From the NCBI RefSeq assembly GCF_003002095.1, contig NZ_PVZC01000001.1:1302001-1366000 (forward strand): a stretch of DNA of 64,000 nucleotides. Reading direction: 5' to 3'. Shown in pieces: positions 26,788 through 35,343 of the stretch. Position 1 is the stretch's first letter; every line of letters begins with the position of its first letter. Origin of the DNA: Allonocardiopsis opalescens. Its GTDB lineage: Bacteria; Actinomycetota; Actinomycetes; Streptosporangiales; Streptosporangiaceae. The position numbers and the translations under genes were made by a program. A model generated the notes under the pieces. It saw nothing but the letters and a program-made list of their open reading frames with translations, was not told the DNA's origin and ran no database searches.

Positions 26788-27966
26788 CTAGTGGGCGGCC
26801 ACCCCGCTGAGCTCGTTGGGGGTGCCGGGCAGGGTGGCGGTGGTCAGGATCTCGCGGGCGGCGATGTCGATGGCGTGGATCTCGCTGGTCGCCGGGTCGG
26901 TGACGTAGGCGGTGCCCTCGCGGACGAAGATCGCCGGGCGGGGCTGCTGCCACTCCAGCGGTTCCTCCCACGCGTCCATGACCGGGATGGTCTCCACGAC
27001 CTCGGCGGCCTCGGGGTCGATGACGTGGACGGCGCCGTCGGTGCCGAGCACCAGCGCCTCGCCCTCGGGGCCTCTGGCCAGCGAGCGGAAGGTGTAGCTG
27101 GTGCCGATGTCGACCAGGGTCAGGTCGCCGTCGGCGGTGTCGATGAGCGAGACCTGCTCGGGGCGCTCCAGTTCGGCGTCCGCGTCGCGCTTGTAGTCGC
27201 CGAGCACGATGGGCGAGACCTCCGAGCCGGCCTGGTTGCCGATGCGCCCGTAGTCGTCGGGGCTGTCGACCTTGGTGATCTCGCCGTCCCGGTAGATCAG
27301 GACGCCGTCCTCGCAGCCGATGACGACGGTCTCGTCCTGCGCGGTCGCCTCGCCGTGCACGCCGGGGCACTCCTCGCTGCGGGCGATCTCCTCGCGGTTC
27401 GCGTCGAGGACCATGATGCCGGTGCGCTCCTCCTCGTTGCCGATGGTGACGAGGAGTTCGCCGTCGGCCAGCTCCACGGCGACGCCGTGGTGCGGCTCCT
27501 CGGTCGTGTAGACCTCGGTCTCGGGGGCGCCCTCGGCGAGCTGGGCGGGGTCGAAGCTGGTGACCTCGCCGGTCCCGTCGGTGAAGAGCACGGTCCGGCC
27601 CGCGTGCCGCACGACGTGCCCGGGCTCGGCGCCCGGGAACACGATGTCGGTGAGCCGGGCGGCGGACGCGTCGAGCACCTGGAAGCCCTCGGAGGTCGAG
27701 ACCATGACGTGGCGGTCGTCGCCCGCGGGGTTGACGCGGTTGAAGCCCTCCAGCGGGATGTCCCCGGCGAGCTCCAGGGTGGTGCCGTCCAGGACGTAGA
27801 TGCCGCCGTCGTAGGTGACGGCCAGGGGTTCGGCCACCGACACCGGCGGCGAGGCGTCCTCGGGGGCCGCGCCGGTGGGCTGTCCGCCGCAGGCGCTCAG
27901 CGCGAGCACGGCGGCGGCGACGCCGGACAGCGCGGCCGTCGGGGTGGTGCGGGCGTGGGTGGTCAT
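26788..27966 (-). CDS. aztD: AztD-like zinc metallochaperone, copy 2 (lipoprotein)
   Basis: Extracytoplasmic zinc chaperone of 392 residues predicted to be a seven-bladed propeller. The lipobox LSAC at about residue 26 implies membrane anchoring. Conserved AztD residues are visible in EPHHGVAVELADGELLVTIGNEEE, EECPGVHGEA and VIGCEDG, the paired cysteines and histidines that bind or brace zinc. It lies 178 bp after aztC on the same strand and duplicates the gene at 29074. In Paracoccus, AztD passes zinc directly to AztC. It lacks the His-rich DHGDHSH segment of copy 1. Confidence 0.85.
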   Translation of the reverse strand: MTTHARTTPTAALSGVAAAVLALSACGGQPTGAAPEDASPPVSVAEPLAVTYDGGIYVLDGTTLELAGDIPLEGFNRVNPAGDDRHVMVSTSEGFQVLDASAARLTDIVFPGAEPGHVVRHAGRTVLFTDGTGEVTSFDPAQLAEGAPETEVYTTEEPHHGVAVELADGELLVTIGNEEERTGIMVLDANREEIARSEECPGVHGEATAQDETVVIGCEDGVLIYRDGEITKVDSPDDYGRIGNQAGSEVSPIVLGDYKRDADAELERPEQVSLIDTADGDLTLVDIGTSYTFRSLARGPEGEALVLGTDGAVHVIDPEAAEVVETIPVMDAWEEPLEWQQPRPAIFVREGTAYVTDPATSEIHAIDIAAREILTTATLPGTPNELSGVAAH

Positions 27967-28144
27967 GTCGTGTTCGTCTTCCTATCCGGTGTGCCGGCTC
28001 CGGCGCGGCGCCCGTCCGGGACGGGTCCGGCCGGCGGAGCAGCGGCGGGTGGTGGGATCTGGGCAGGCTGCCGCCCGCGGCGGTCGCGCCGCGTACGGGC
28101 GGAAGGGGCGGGTCCGGCGCCGGCGCCGGACGCGTGGGACGGGG

Positions 28145-29077
28145 TCAGCCGCCGAGTCCGGCGGCGATGGCCTCGGTGTTGGCGCGCATCATCTCCAGGT
28201 ACGTCGCCGCACCACCTCCCTCCTCGCTCAGCGACTCGGAGAACAGGGGGACGACCTCGATCTCCAGCCCCGCTTCCTCGGCCATGACCTGCGCGAGCCG
28301 GTCGGGCTGGGAGGAGTCGGCGAAGACCGCGGTGACCCCGGCCTCCCTGACCGCGGCGGCGAGGCCGCTGAGGTCGGCGGAGCTGGGCGAGGCCAGCGTC
28401 GTCCCGCTCGGGATGACCGCGCCGATCACCTCGAAGCCGTAGCGCTCGGCCAGGTAGCCGAAGACGTGGTGGTTGGTGACGAGGCTGCGCCGCTCGGGCG
28501 GGATCCGCGCGAAGCGCTCGGCCATCCAGGCGTCCAGCTCCTCCACCTGGGCGGAGTAGGCGGCGGCGTTGGCGCGGACCGCCTCGGCGTCGATCCCGGG
28601 CACGTCCTGGACGACGCGGTCGGCGATCAGGTCGACGGCCGTGCGGACCCGGGCGGGGTCGGTCCAGAAGTGCGGGTCGGGCTCGCCCGCCGACTCGTCG
28701 GAGCCGTAGTCGATCGGGTCGACGCCCTCGCCGACGGCCAGGACGGGGGTGCCGGCCTGCCGCGCCGCGTCGACATTGCGCAGCACGCCCTCTTCCAGGC
28801 CGAGGCCGTTGGCGACGACCAGGGAGGCGTCCTCGATCAGCGCCGCCTGCCGAGCGGAGATGCCGAAGGAGTGCGGGTCGGCGTTGGGCGGCATCAGCAC
28901 CGTCACCTCGGCCTCGTCGCCGACGACGGCCCGGGTGAGGTCGCCGAGGATGTTGGTGGTCACGACGATCCCCGACCGCTGCTCGGCTCCCGCGCAGCCG
29001 CCGAGCAGGGCGAGGGCGGCCAGCGCGGACACGACGGCGGCGGCCGCGCGGCGGACCGAGGGGCGGCGGGCGCTCAT
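28145..29077 (-). CDS. aztC: Zinc ABC transporter substrate-binding lipoprotein (AztC-like)
   Basis: Cluster A-I metal-binding protein of 310 residues with lipobox LGGC. Ligand positions match zinc receptors: His in PNADPHSFGIS, His in GEPDPHFWTDP, His in VTNHHVFGY and Asp in AVFADSSQPDR. There is no long His-rich loop as in ZnuA, which fits AztC. The ATG overlaps the stop of the upstream aztD copy 1 (ATGA), so the two are co-translated. It delivers zinc to the AztB permease. Confidence 0.9.
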   Translation of the reverse strand: MSARRPSVRRAAAAVVSALAALALLGGCAGAEQRSGIVVTTNILGDLTRAVVGDEAEVTVLMPPNADPHSFGISARQAALIEDASLVVANGLGLEEGVLRNVDAARQAGTPVLAVGEGVDPIDYGSDESAGEPDPHFWTDPARVRTAVDLIADRVVQDVPGIDAEAVRANAAAYSAQVEELDAWMAERFARIPPERRSLVTNHHVFGYLAERYGFEVIGAVIPSGTTLASPSSADLSGLAAAVREAGVTAVFADSSQPDRLAQVMAEEAGLEIEVVPLFSESLSEEGGGAATYLEMMRANTEAIAAGLGG

Positions 29078-30291
29078 CGGCCGGTCTCCACCATCAGGTC
29101 CGGGCTGATCTCCAGCTCGAAGGTGCGGGCGACGCGCAGCTCGTCGTTGTAGTCGATCTCGTAAACCGTGCCGGACGCGGGATCGTTGACGTAGGCGCGG
29201 CTGGTGTCGACCTGGATGACGGGAGCGGGTCCGGCCCCGGCCTCCACGGGTGCCGCCAGCAGCTCGGTCCGCGCGGTCTCCTCGCCGGTCTCCGGGTCCA
29301 GGGCGCGCAGCACGCCGTCCTCGGTGAGGGCCAGCACCGGTCCGCCCGCCCCGACGGCGTTCACCGCCACCAGCGCGTCGGCGGCGAAGCGCTCCCAGCC
29401 CCCGGCCTCGGTGTCCAGCACCCAGATCCCGTCTTCTCCGGCGGGCGCCACCAGGGTGGAGCTCGCCGGACGGCTGGTGAAGGTCTCCGGCCGCTCACCG
29501 TCGGGCACCGGGTCGGCGAAGCGGATCTTCTCGGCGGTGAAGGCGCCGTCGTCCTCGCCGACCACCAGGGCGCCGTCGGCGCAGCCGAAGACGGCGGCGT
29601 GCCGGGTGAGCGCGTGGCCCCGGGGCTCGGGGCAGGGCTCGGGGAGTTCACTGACAGGCGCGCCGTCGCGCCCGTGCACCCGGACGGCGCCGTCCGCGCC
29701 GGGCACCAGCACCTGCTGCCCGAAGGGGACCGCGGCCGGCGCCGGGGTGCCGGCGTCGATGGTCGCGGCCTCGGTGACGGACCCGTCCTCCAGGGCGGGC
29801 CGGTCGAGCAGGGCGACCGTGCCGTCGCCGAAGCCGACGGCCGTGACGGCGCTGTCGGTGGCCACGGCGCCGGGCCCCTCGCCGGTGACGGCGCCGACCG
29901 GCGCCACGTCGGTGCGGTAGTAGTGGCTGTGGTCGCCGTGGTCCACGGTCCACGCGCCGCTGTCGACGATGTGCGCGCCGCCGCGGTCGGCGGTGGTCAG
30001 ATAGGCGAAGCGCCCGTCGCCGCTGATGCCCGCGACGCCCTCCACCGTGCCCGCGTCCACGACCTCCTCGGTGATCAGGTCCAGCACCCGGACCGCGCCG
30101 GTCCCCGTGTCGGCGATCACGAGGCGCGACTGCGGCTCGGCCGTCTCCTCGGCGCCCTCGACGTAGCCGTGCGGGACCTCCGCCGACTCCGCCGGGGCCG
30201 GTGCGGCCTGGCCGCCGCAGCCGGCCAGCAGCAGTCCGGTGCCGACGGCGGTCGCGGCGAACGCCGTTCCCCTCCTGGTACTCCGCGTCAT
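29074..30291 (-). CDS. aztD: AztD-like zinc metallochaperone, copy 1 (lipoprotein)
   Basis: Lipoprotein of 405 residues (lipobox LLAGC). It contains a propeller with the zinc-related segments DHGDHSHYYRTD, EPCPEPRGHALTRHAAVFGCADGALV and a C-terminal YVNDPASGTVYEIDY, matching the AztD family. The His-rich patch at about residues 115-123 is the likely N-terminal metal site. It overlaps both neighbours by 4 bp, with aztB upstream and aztC downstream, so the three are one coupled unit. The frame extends far upstream, but only antisense to the permease. Confidence 0.88.
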   Translation of the reverse strand: MTRSTRRGTAFAATAVGTGLLLAGCGGQAAPAPAESAEVPHGYVEGAEETAEPQSRLVIADTGTGAVRVLDLITEEVVDAGTVEGVAGISGDGRFAYLTTADRGGAHIVDSGAWTVDHGDHSHYYRTDVAPVGAVTGEGPGAVATDSAVTAVGFGDGTVALLDRPALEDGSVTEAATIDAGTPAPAAVPFGQQVLVPGADGAVRVHGRDGAPVSELPEPCPEPRGHALTRHAAVFGCADGALVVGEDDGAFTAEKIRFADPVPDGERPETFTSRPASSTLVAPAGEDGIWVLDTEAGGWERFAADALVAVNAVGAGGPVLALTEDGVLRALDPETGEETARTELLAAPVEAGAGPAPVIQVDTSRAYVNDPASGTVYEIDYNDELRVARTFELEISPDLMVETGR

Positions 30292-31172
30292 GACGAGTGT
30301 TCGACCTCTCTTTCGGATCGGGCGGGGTCGGGGATGTCCGCCGCCTCGGGGACGGGTGCGCGCCGCAGCAGCCGGGAGGCCAGGGCGGACAGGAAGAAGG
30401 CGAGGACGGCGACGGCCGCGATGGTGGCGCCGCCGGCCGTGCCCCAGTACCAGGACAGGTAGAGGCCCACCAGGGTGGCGGCGGCGCCGATCAGCGCCGC
30501 GCCGAGCATGATCGCCGGGACGCTGCGCGCCCACAGCGCCGCGGCGGCGGGCGGGGCGATGAGCAGGCCGAAGACCAGCAGGGTGCCGACGATGTGGAAC
30601 GAGGCGACGACGGCCAGCATGACCAGCCCGAGCAGGGCCGCCCGCGCCGTCCGCGGATACAGGCCGAGCGTGTGCGCCTTGCGCGGGTCGAAGGCCAGGG
30701 CGACGAAGGAGCGGTGCCCGATGGCCGACACCGCGGCCGCGACCGCCAGGGCGGCGCCGAGGACGTAGAGGTCCTGCGCGCGGACGGCGAGCACGTCGCC
30801 GAAGAGGAAGCCGGTGACATCGACGGCGAACGAGCGCGAGTGCGAGACGATGATCACGCCCGCGGACAGCATGCCGACGAAGAGCAGGCCGATGCCGGTG
30901 TCCTGCGACAGGCGGGGCGAGCGGCCGAGCACCGTCAGCCCGAGCGCCATGGCGCCCGCGCTCAGTGCCGCCCCGATCATCAGGTTCACGCCGAGCAGCG
31001 AGGCGAGCGCCACGCCGGGCAGCATCGCGTGCGACATGGCGTCGCCGAGGAAGGCCATGCCGCGCAGCACCACCCAGGTTCCGGCGAGCGCGCAGATGGC
31101 CGAGACCAGCACACCGCCCCACAGCGCCCGCTGCACCATCGACGCCGCGAACGGTTCGAGTAGACCCTCCAT
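30288..31172 (-). CDS. aztB: Zinc ABC transporter permease (AztB-like)
   Basis: Membrane permease of 294 residues with eight to nine hydrophobic helices of the ABC-3 family (ZnuB/MntB type). Family marks are LRGMAFLGDAMSHAMLPGVALA and LGLTVLGRSPRLSQDTGIGLLF. The ATG at 31172 lies close to the Zur-like box; the open frame continues to 31871 antisense to aztA and is ignored. It is divergent from its ATPase gene aztA, sharing one control region. Confidence 0.92.
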   Translation of the reverse strand: MEGLLEPFAASMVQRALWGGVLVSAICALAGTWVVLRGMAFLGDAMSHAMLPGVALASLLGVNLMIGAALSAGAMALGLTVLGRSPRLSQDTGIGLLFVGMLSAGVIIVSHSRSFAVDVTGFLFGDVLAVRAQDLYVLGAALAVAAAVSAIGHRSFVALAFDPRKAHTLGLYPRTARAALLGLVMLAVVASFHIVGTLLVFGLLIAPPAAAALWARSVPAIMLGAALIGAAATLVGLYLSWYWGTAGGATIAAVAVLAFFLSALASRLLRRAPVPEAADIPDPARSEREVEHSS

Positions 31173-31187
31173 GATCGGCGATACTAC

Positions 31188-31210
31188 AATGATTATCATT
31201 CTCATTATCA
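31188..31210. promoter_or_regulatory. Zur/Fur-family box between aztB and aztA
   Basis: AATGATTATCATT (31188-31200) is a perfect 13-bp palindrome. ATTATCA occurs at 31192-31198 and again at 31204-31210. The AT-rich block is isolated in GC-rich DNA and sits 16 bp from aztB and 14 bp from aztA, where a zinc-loaded Zur could switch off both directions. The assignment to Zur rather than Fur is from context. Confidence 0.7.
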
Positions 31211-31223
31211 AATCGGGGGTGGC

Positions 31224-31976
31224 ATGAAGGGCATGAAGGGCCTGCGGAGCGCCGGCGGCGCGGAGCCGGAGCGGCCGGCGGACGCGGTGGCGTTTCACGG
31301 ACTGAGCGCGGGCTACCCGGGGCGCCTGGCGCTGCGCGGGGTGACGGCCGCCTTCCCGCGCGGCCGGACCACCGCCGTGCTGGGTCCCAACGGCTCGGGC
31401 AAGTCGACCCTGCTCGGAGTGGCCGCGGGCGCCATCGTTCCGCTCTCCGGCTCCGTCGCCCGCGCCGGCTCCACCCGGCCCGCCTTCGTCGTCCAGCGCA
31501 GCGCCGTCGCCGACGCCCTGCCGATCACCGTGGAGGAGACCGTCGCCATGGGCCGCTGGGCGCACCGCCGCCCGTGGCAGCGCCTGACCGCCCGCGACCG
31601 CGCAGTCGTGGCCGAGTGCCTGGCGCGGATGGGCCTGGAGGGGCTCGCCGATCGCCGGCTGGGCGACCTGTCCGGCGGCCAGCGCCAGCGCGCCCTCGTC
31701 GCCCAGGGCCTCGCCCAGGAATCCGACCTGCTCCTCCTCGACGAACCGACGGCCGGCCTGGACCTCGACGCCCAGGACCGCATCTCCACCACCCTCGCCG
31801 AGGCGTGCGAGCGCGGCACCACCGTCGTGCACGCTACCCACGACCTCGCCGACGCCGCCCGCGCCGACCACTGCCTGATCCTCAAGGACGGCCGCGTGCT
31901 CGCCCAGGGCCCGCCCGCCACCGCGCTGACCGGCGACACCGTCCGCGAGAGCTGGGGCCTGACCGGACTGCTGTGA
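31224..31976 (+). CDS. aztA: Zinc ABC transporter ATP-binding protein (AztA-like)
   Basis: Cytoplasmic ATPase of 250 residues. It has Walker A GPNGSGKST, Q-loop in VVQRSAV, signature LSGGQRQ, Walker B LLLLDEPTAG and H-loop ATHD. It powers the divergently encoded AztB/AztC importer. Two in-frame ATGs (31224 and 31233) are possible starts; GGGGGTGG precedes the first. Confidence 0.93.
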   Translation: MKGMKGLRSAGGAEPERPADAVAFHGLSAGYPGRLALRGVTAAFPRGRTTAVLGPNGSGKSTLLGVAAGAIVPLSGSVARAGSTRPAFVVQRSAVADALPITVEETVAMGRWAHRRPWQRLTARDRAVVAECLARMGLEGLADRRLGDLSGGQRQRALVAQGLAQESDLLLLDEPTAGLDLDAQDRISTTLAEACERGTTVVHATHDLADAARADHCLILKDGRVLAQGPPATALTGDTVRESWGLTGLL

Positions 31977-32082
31977 CGCCTGCCGCCATGCGCGGGAGAA
32001 GTCCTCGCGGCCGTGCCGGTCCCGTTTCGGTCCCGTTCGGCTTATGGGGGAGCGGGTCGCGGAGCGCGGGCCGGGCGGTCCT

Positions 32083-33210
32083 TCAGGACGGCAGCTGGAT
32101 CCGCAGGCCGCGGTTGGTGAGGGAGGTGTCCCCGTTGTGGCAGTTGCGTCCGCCCCAGGCGATGAGTCCTTGTGCGGACAGCGCCTCGGCGGCCTCGGCG
32201 CCGCAGTAGTCGGCGAGCTCGGTCAGCCGCCGGTAGCCGAGTCCGCCTGAGTGGGGGTCGAACACGCTGAGGTTGCGGCCGTTGAGCGAGATCACCTCCT
32301 CGGCCGAGGTGACCCACATTGCTCCGCGGTCGTACGGCGCCACTACCAGGTCGACCGGAGGGCGCAGGTCCCGGACGTCGTGGGAGGCGATCGTCTCCAG
32401 GGTGCCTTCCCCGCTCAGGCGTGCGACGTGGGTGCGGGTGTCGTCGGAGGCGAGGAGGTAGGCGGAGCCCCGGTCGTTCGAGGCGATGCCCAGGTAACGG
32501 AGCGATCCGGTGAGTTCGACGTCATGGGGCACCACGGAGACCGACTCGCCTTCCGGCTCATAGCGCCGGACCGCGAGGGCGCGGTCGGTGTCGGTGCCGG
32601 CCAGCAGGACAGGACCGGGACCGGTCGCCGCCATGGCCTGCACCTGGATGTCGATGTCGGTGGCATGCCAGCGGTCGTCGGCGATCGCGTAGCTCAGGAG
32701 TGAGTCTGTCGGCCGGTTCGGCGTGTGCCCGCCGCCGATCACCATCCACTCGTCGGTCGCCACACCCATCGCGTGACTCCGTCCTTCCGGAGCCGGTGCG
32801 ATGGGCCGCCAGGTGTCGTCCTGCGGGTGGTAGGCCGCTCCGTCCCAGGCGTGCCGGTCAGGGCCGGGTTCGCTCGTCGCGCCGCCCCAGACGATCATCT
32901 CCGTTCCCGTCCACACGGCGACGTGCTGCGTTCGCGGCGGCACCGGAGCGGGAGGGATCGCGTCCCAGCCGCCGCCGGTCAGGGAGAGCACCGCCCCGTC
33001 CTGGTGCGGTCGGTGCTCGTCTCCGGAGTCTCCACCCCAGATCAGCAGGGAGTCCGCTGCCGGCACCGAGGAGTGCCCGATCCGCGGCTGCAAGGGGGAG
33101 GCGTCGATCTCCGACACCACCAGGTCCATCTCCGCCGCCTCAGGGCCGCCAAGGGCGCAGGAGCTCGCCAGGAGGACCAGGGCCAGTAGCCCGATGGGAG
33201 TGGCCTTCAC
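32083..33210 (-). CDS. Kelch/galactose-oxidase-like repeat lipoprotein
   Basis: An exported protein of 375 residues. The start VKATPIGLLALVLLASSCALGG is a lipoprotein signal with lipobox ASSC. The body is a beta-propeller of kelch-like repeats such as DSLLIWGGDSGDE, EMIVWGGATSEPG, WMVIGGGHTP and GLIAWGGRN. There is no catalytic signature, so a binding or scaffold role outside the membrane is likely. The GTG at 33210 has no strong ribosome site. It is a monocistronic neighbour of the encapsulin cluster on the same strand, 54 bp beyond the MFS stop, and may or may not belong to it. Confidence 0.82.
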   Translation of the reverse strand: MKATPIGLLALVLLASSCALGGPEAAEMDLVVSEIDASPLQPRIGHSSVPAADSLLIWGGDSGDEHRPHQDGAVLSLTGGGWDAIPPAPVPPRTQHVAVWTGTEMIVWGGATSEPGPDRHAWDGAAYHPQDDTWRPIAPAPEGRSHAMGVATDEWMVIGGGHTPNRPTDSLLSYAIADDRWHATDIDIQVQAMAATGPGPVLLAGTDTDRALAVRRYEPEGESVSVVPHDVELTGSLRYLGIASNDRGSAYLLASDDTRTHVARLSGEGTLETIASHDVRDLRPPVDLVVAPYDRGAMWVTSAEEVISLNGRNLSVFDPHSGGLGYRRLTELADYCGAEAAEALSAQGLIAWGGRNCHNGDTSLTNRGLRIQLPS

Positions 33211-33263
33211 CGTATCGAAGCCATTTCTCTCTGTGGAGAATCTCGGAAACCCTATCGGCCCGC

Positions 33264-34436
33264 TCAGCCCTCTGTGGGCACGGCCCGGGCCCGGCGGCCG
33301 GCCGCTTCCAGCCAGACCAGGCCCGCCGAGGCGAGGGCGCAGACCAGCATCACCAGGTAGGCGGTCCGGTAGTCGGCGACGAGCGCCACGTAGCCGGCGG
33401 CCGGGGCGCCGGCGGCCAGGCCGATGTCCCAAAACGACGTGAACGCGCCCAGGGCGGCGCCCTGGCGGGAGGAGTCGGTGCGGTTGAGCACGACGAGCGC
33501 GAGGGCGGGGAAGAGCAGCGACAGGCCCGCGCCCATGACCAGGCCGCCGAGCACCGCCACCGCGATATTGGGCGCGAAGGCGACCAGCGCGAGCCCGACC
33601 GCCTCGGCCAGCGCCGACCACACCGCCACCCGGTTGCCGCCGTAGCGGTCCGGCCAGTGCCCGACGAACAGGCGCACACCCACATAGGTCACACCGAAGG
33701 CGTTCAGCGCCGCGATGCCGCCGCTGACCCCCAGCGCCGACATGTGCAGCGCGACGAAGGCGGCCAGCGCGGCGTAGCCGAACGCGGCCAGGGAGAGCGC
33801 GATCCCCGGCAGCACGACGGAGGACGGCAGCAGGCCGCCGCGCGCGCCCGTCCCCGGGGCGCGTACGGGGCGCGGCGCGGCCAGCACCAGCGCCACGGCG
33901 ACCACCGCCAGGCCGGCGCAGCTGAGCCAGACGGCCGCGAAGCCCGAGTAGGACATCACCACGGCGCCGAGCAGCGCGCCCAGCGTGATCCCCGACCACA
34001 TGGAGATCCCGTAGAGGCCGACCACCCGGCCGCGCCGCTCGGGCGGCGCGAGCGCGACCAGCCAGGCCGCCCCCGCGGTGTACACGGTGCCCTCGCCGAT
34101 GCCGTGCAGGACGCGGACCGCCACCAGCGACACCAGGTCGCCGGCGGCGAGGTAGGCCGCCCCCGCGAGCACGCACACGACGGCGCCCGCCAGCATCAGG
34201 TTCCGGTGCCCGCGCCGGTCCGCCACCCGGCCGGCCAGCGGACGGGTGATCACCGCCGACACCGCGATGGCGGCGACGGCGGTGCCGACCTCGACGTCGC
34301 TGCCGCCCAGCCTGTCCTGGACGAAGAACGGGACGGTGGCGAGGGTGGCGCCTACCCCGAGCAGGCAGCAGAACAGGGCGCCGAACAGCGGCAGGAACGG
34401 GCGGTAGAAGCGGGCCGCCTCGGCCGCGCGGCTCAC
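33264..34436 (-). CDS. MFS transporter of the encapsulin-associated cluster
   Basis: A 12-helix permease of 390 residues. TM1 reads FLPLFGALFCCLLGVGATLATVPFF, followed by RPLAGRVADRRGHRNLML (the motif-A loop) and VLHGIGEGTVYTAGAAWLVA, as in drug and metabolite efflux carriers. The GTG overlaps the stop of the shell-protein gene (GTGA), making it the last gene of the operon. Most likely it exports the pathway product or protects the producer. Confidence 0.87.
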   Translation of the reverse strand: MSRAAEAARFYRPFLPLFGALFCCLLGVGATLATVPFFVQDRLGGSDVEVGTAVAAIAVSAVITRPLAGRVADRRGHRNLMLAGAVVCVLAGAAYLAAGDLVSLVAVRVLHGIGEGTVYTAGAAWLVALAPPERRGRVVGLYGISMWSGITLGALLGAVVMSYSGFAAVWLSCAGLAVVAVALVLAAPRPVRAPGTGARGGLLPSSVVLPGIALSLAAFGYAALAAFVALHMSALGVSGGIAALNAFGVTYVGVRLFVGHWPDRYGGNRVAVWSALAEAVGLALVAFAPNIAVAVLGGLVMGAGLSLLFPALALVVLNRTDSSRQGAALGAFTSFWDIGLAAGAPAAGYVALVADYRTAYLVMLVCALASAGLVWLEAAGRRARAVPTEG

Positions 34437-35332
34437 GCGCGCCTGCCGGTGCCGGCGTCGGCCGTCGGCCGGACGTGGAAGAAGTGGGTGGGCAGGTGGA
34501 CCGCGAGTCCCTCGTGGATCTCCGCGCACACCGCCACGCCGGGCCGGGCGAAGGTCCCGGGCGGCGGTTCGGCGACCCGGATCACCGAGCGGCCGCCGTC
34601 GAGCAGCCGGGCGGCCATCGCGAAGTCGCCGACCAGCGCGCAGCCCGGCTCCACCATCCGGGTCCGGCTGATGAGGGTGCCGTTGCGGGCCAGGTCCGCG
34701 AGCAGCCCGGTGCCGACCATGCGGAAGTAGTAGTCCTGCGGGTTGACGATCATCGCGTGCGCGGTGGCGCCGATCTGCTCGATCTCGTTGCAGGCCGTCA
34801 TCAGGCCCGCCAGGTAGTCGCCCTGGTAGGGCAGGGTCGCGATGCCCGGATGGGTGAGCAGCCCGTGCTCGCCGATCGTCAGCGCCTGGTTCTCGGCGGT
34901 GGCCAGCCGCACCAGCAGCCGGAAGTCGATGAAGGCCGCCAGCCCCTCGGGGTCCTCGAGCAGTTCCTCGGGCAGCTGCACCCACGCCGAAATGGGGTGC
35001 ACGTCCGCCTCCGCCGTCCCGGAGCGGAAGGCCGCCTCGGGGCGCAGCGCCGACTCGCGCACGGTGGCGGCCTCGGCGGCGCCGGGCCGGTCCTCGGTCC
35101 AGAACCGGACCGGGCCGGCCCCGGCCGGGCGCTTGCGGAACAGGTTGCGCACCGTCACCCGGGGCCGGTCCTTGGTCGGCTGGAAGGCGTCGGTGATGGT
35201 GAAGTCGAAGCGCACCGCCGCGCCGGTGCCCTCGGCGGCGAAGGCGCGGGCGAAGGCCGCGCCGGGAGAGGCGGCGGGGGAGTCGGCGGGCGGCGCGGCG
35301 GCGGGCGTGCGTGCGGGGGACGGGGAGACCAT
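34433..35332 (-). CDS. HK97-fold shell protein, family 3 (natural-product) encapsulin-like
   Basis: Predicted to self-assemble into an icosahedral nanocompartment. Of 299 residues, about 1-40 are Ala/Pro-rich and disordered. Residues 75-110 resemble the E-loop (VRFWTEDRPG, AATVRESALRPEA). Residues 113-165 match the P-domain and spine helix of HK97 capsids: HPISAWVQLPEELLEDPEG, then a long helix ending RLATAENQAL and TIGEHGLLTHPGI. The A-domain follows with HAMIVNPQDYYFRM, GTLISRTRMVEPGCALVGDF and AEIHEGLAVHLPTHFF. No phage terminase, portal or protease is present. It lies between sulfotransferase (11 bp) and exporter (4-bp overlap) genes, the setting reported for family 3 encapsulins. A domesticated phage capsid is the origin in any case. 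Confidence 0.85.
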   Translation of the reverse strand: MVSPSPARTPAAAPPADSPAASPGAAFARAFAAEGTGAAVRFDFTITDAFQPTKDRPRVTVRNLFRKRPAGAGPVRFWTEDRPGAAEAATVRESALRPEAAFRSGTAEADVHPISAWVQLPEELLEDPEGLAAFIDFRLLVRLATAENQALTIGEHGLLTHPGIATLPYQGDYLAGLMTACNEIEQIGATAHAMIVNPQDYYFRMVGTGLLADLARNGTLISRTRMVEPGCALVGDFAMAARLLDGGRSVIRVAEPPPGTFARPGVAVCAEIHEGLAVHLPTHFFHVRPTADAGTGRRA

Positions 35333-35343
35333 GGCTGCTCCGC

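Noticed and set aside
25745..27370. 541-codon minus-strand frame opposite the double-VOC gene
   Set aside because: It is antisense to a two-domain VOC protein and to part of aztD, and rich in Arg and Gly.
34433..35332. Reading the shell protein as an acetoacetate decarboxylase-like or other soluble enzyme
   Set aside because: The order of E-loop, P-domain helix and A-domain segments fits the HK97 fold, and no catalytic motif of a decarboxylase is present.
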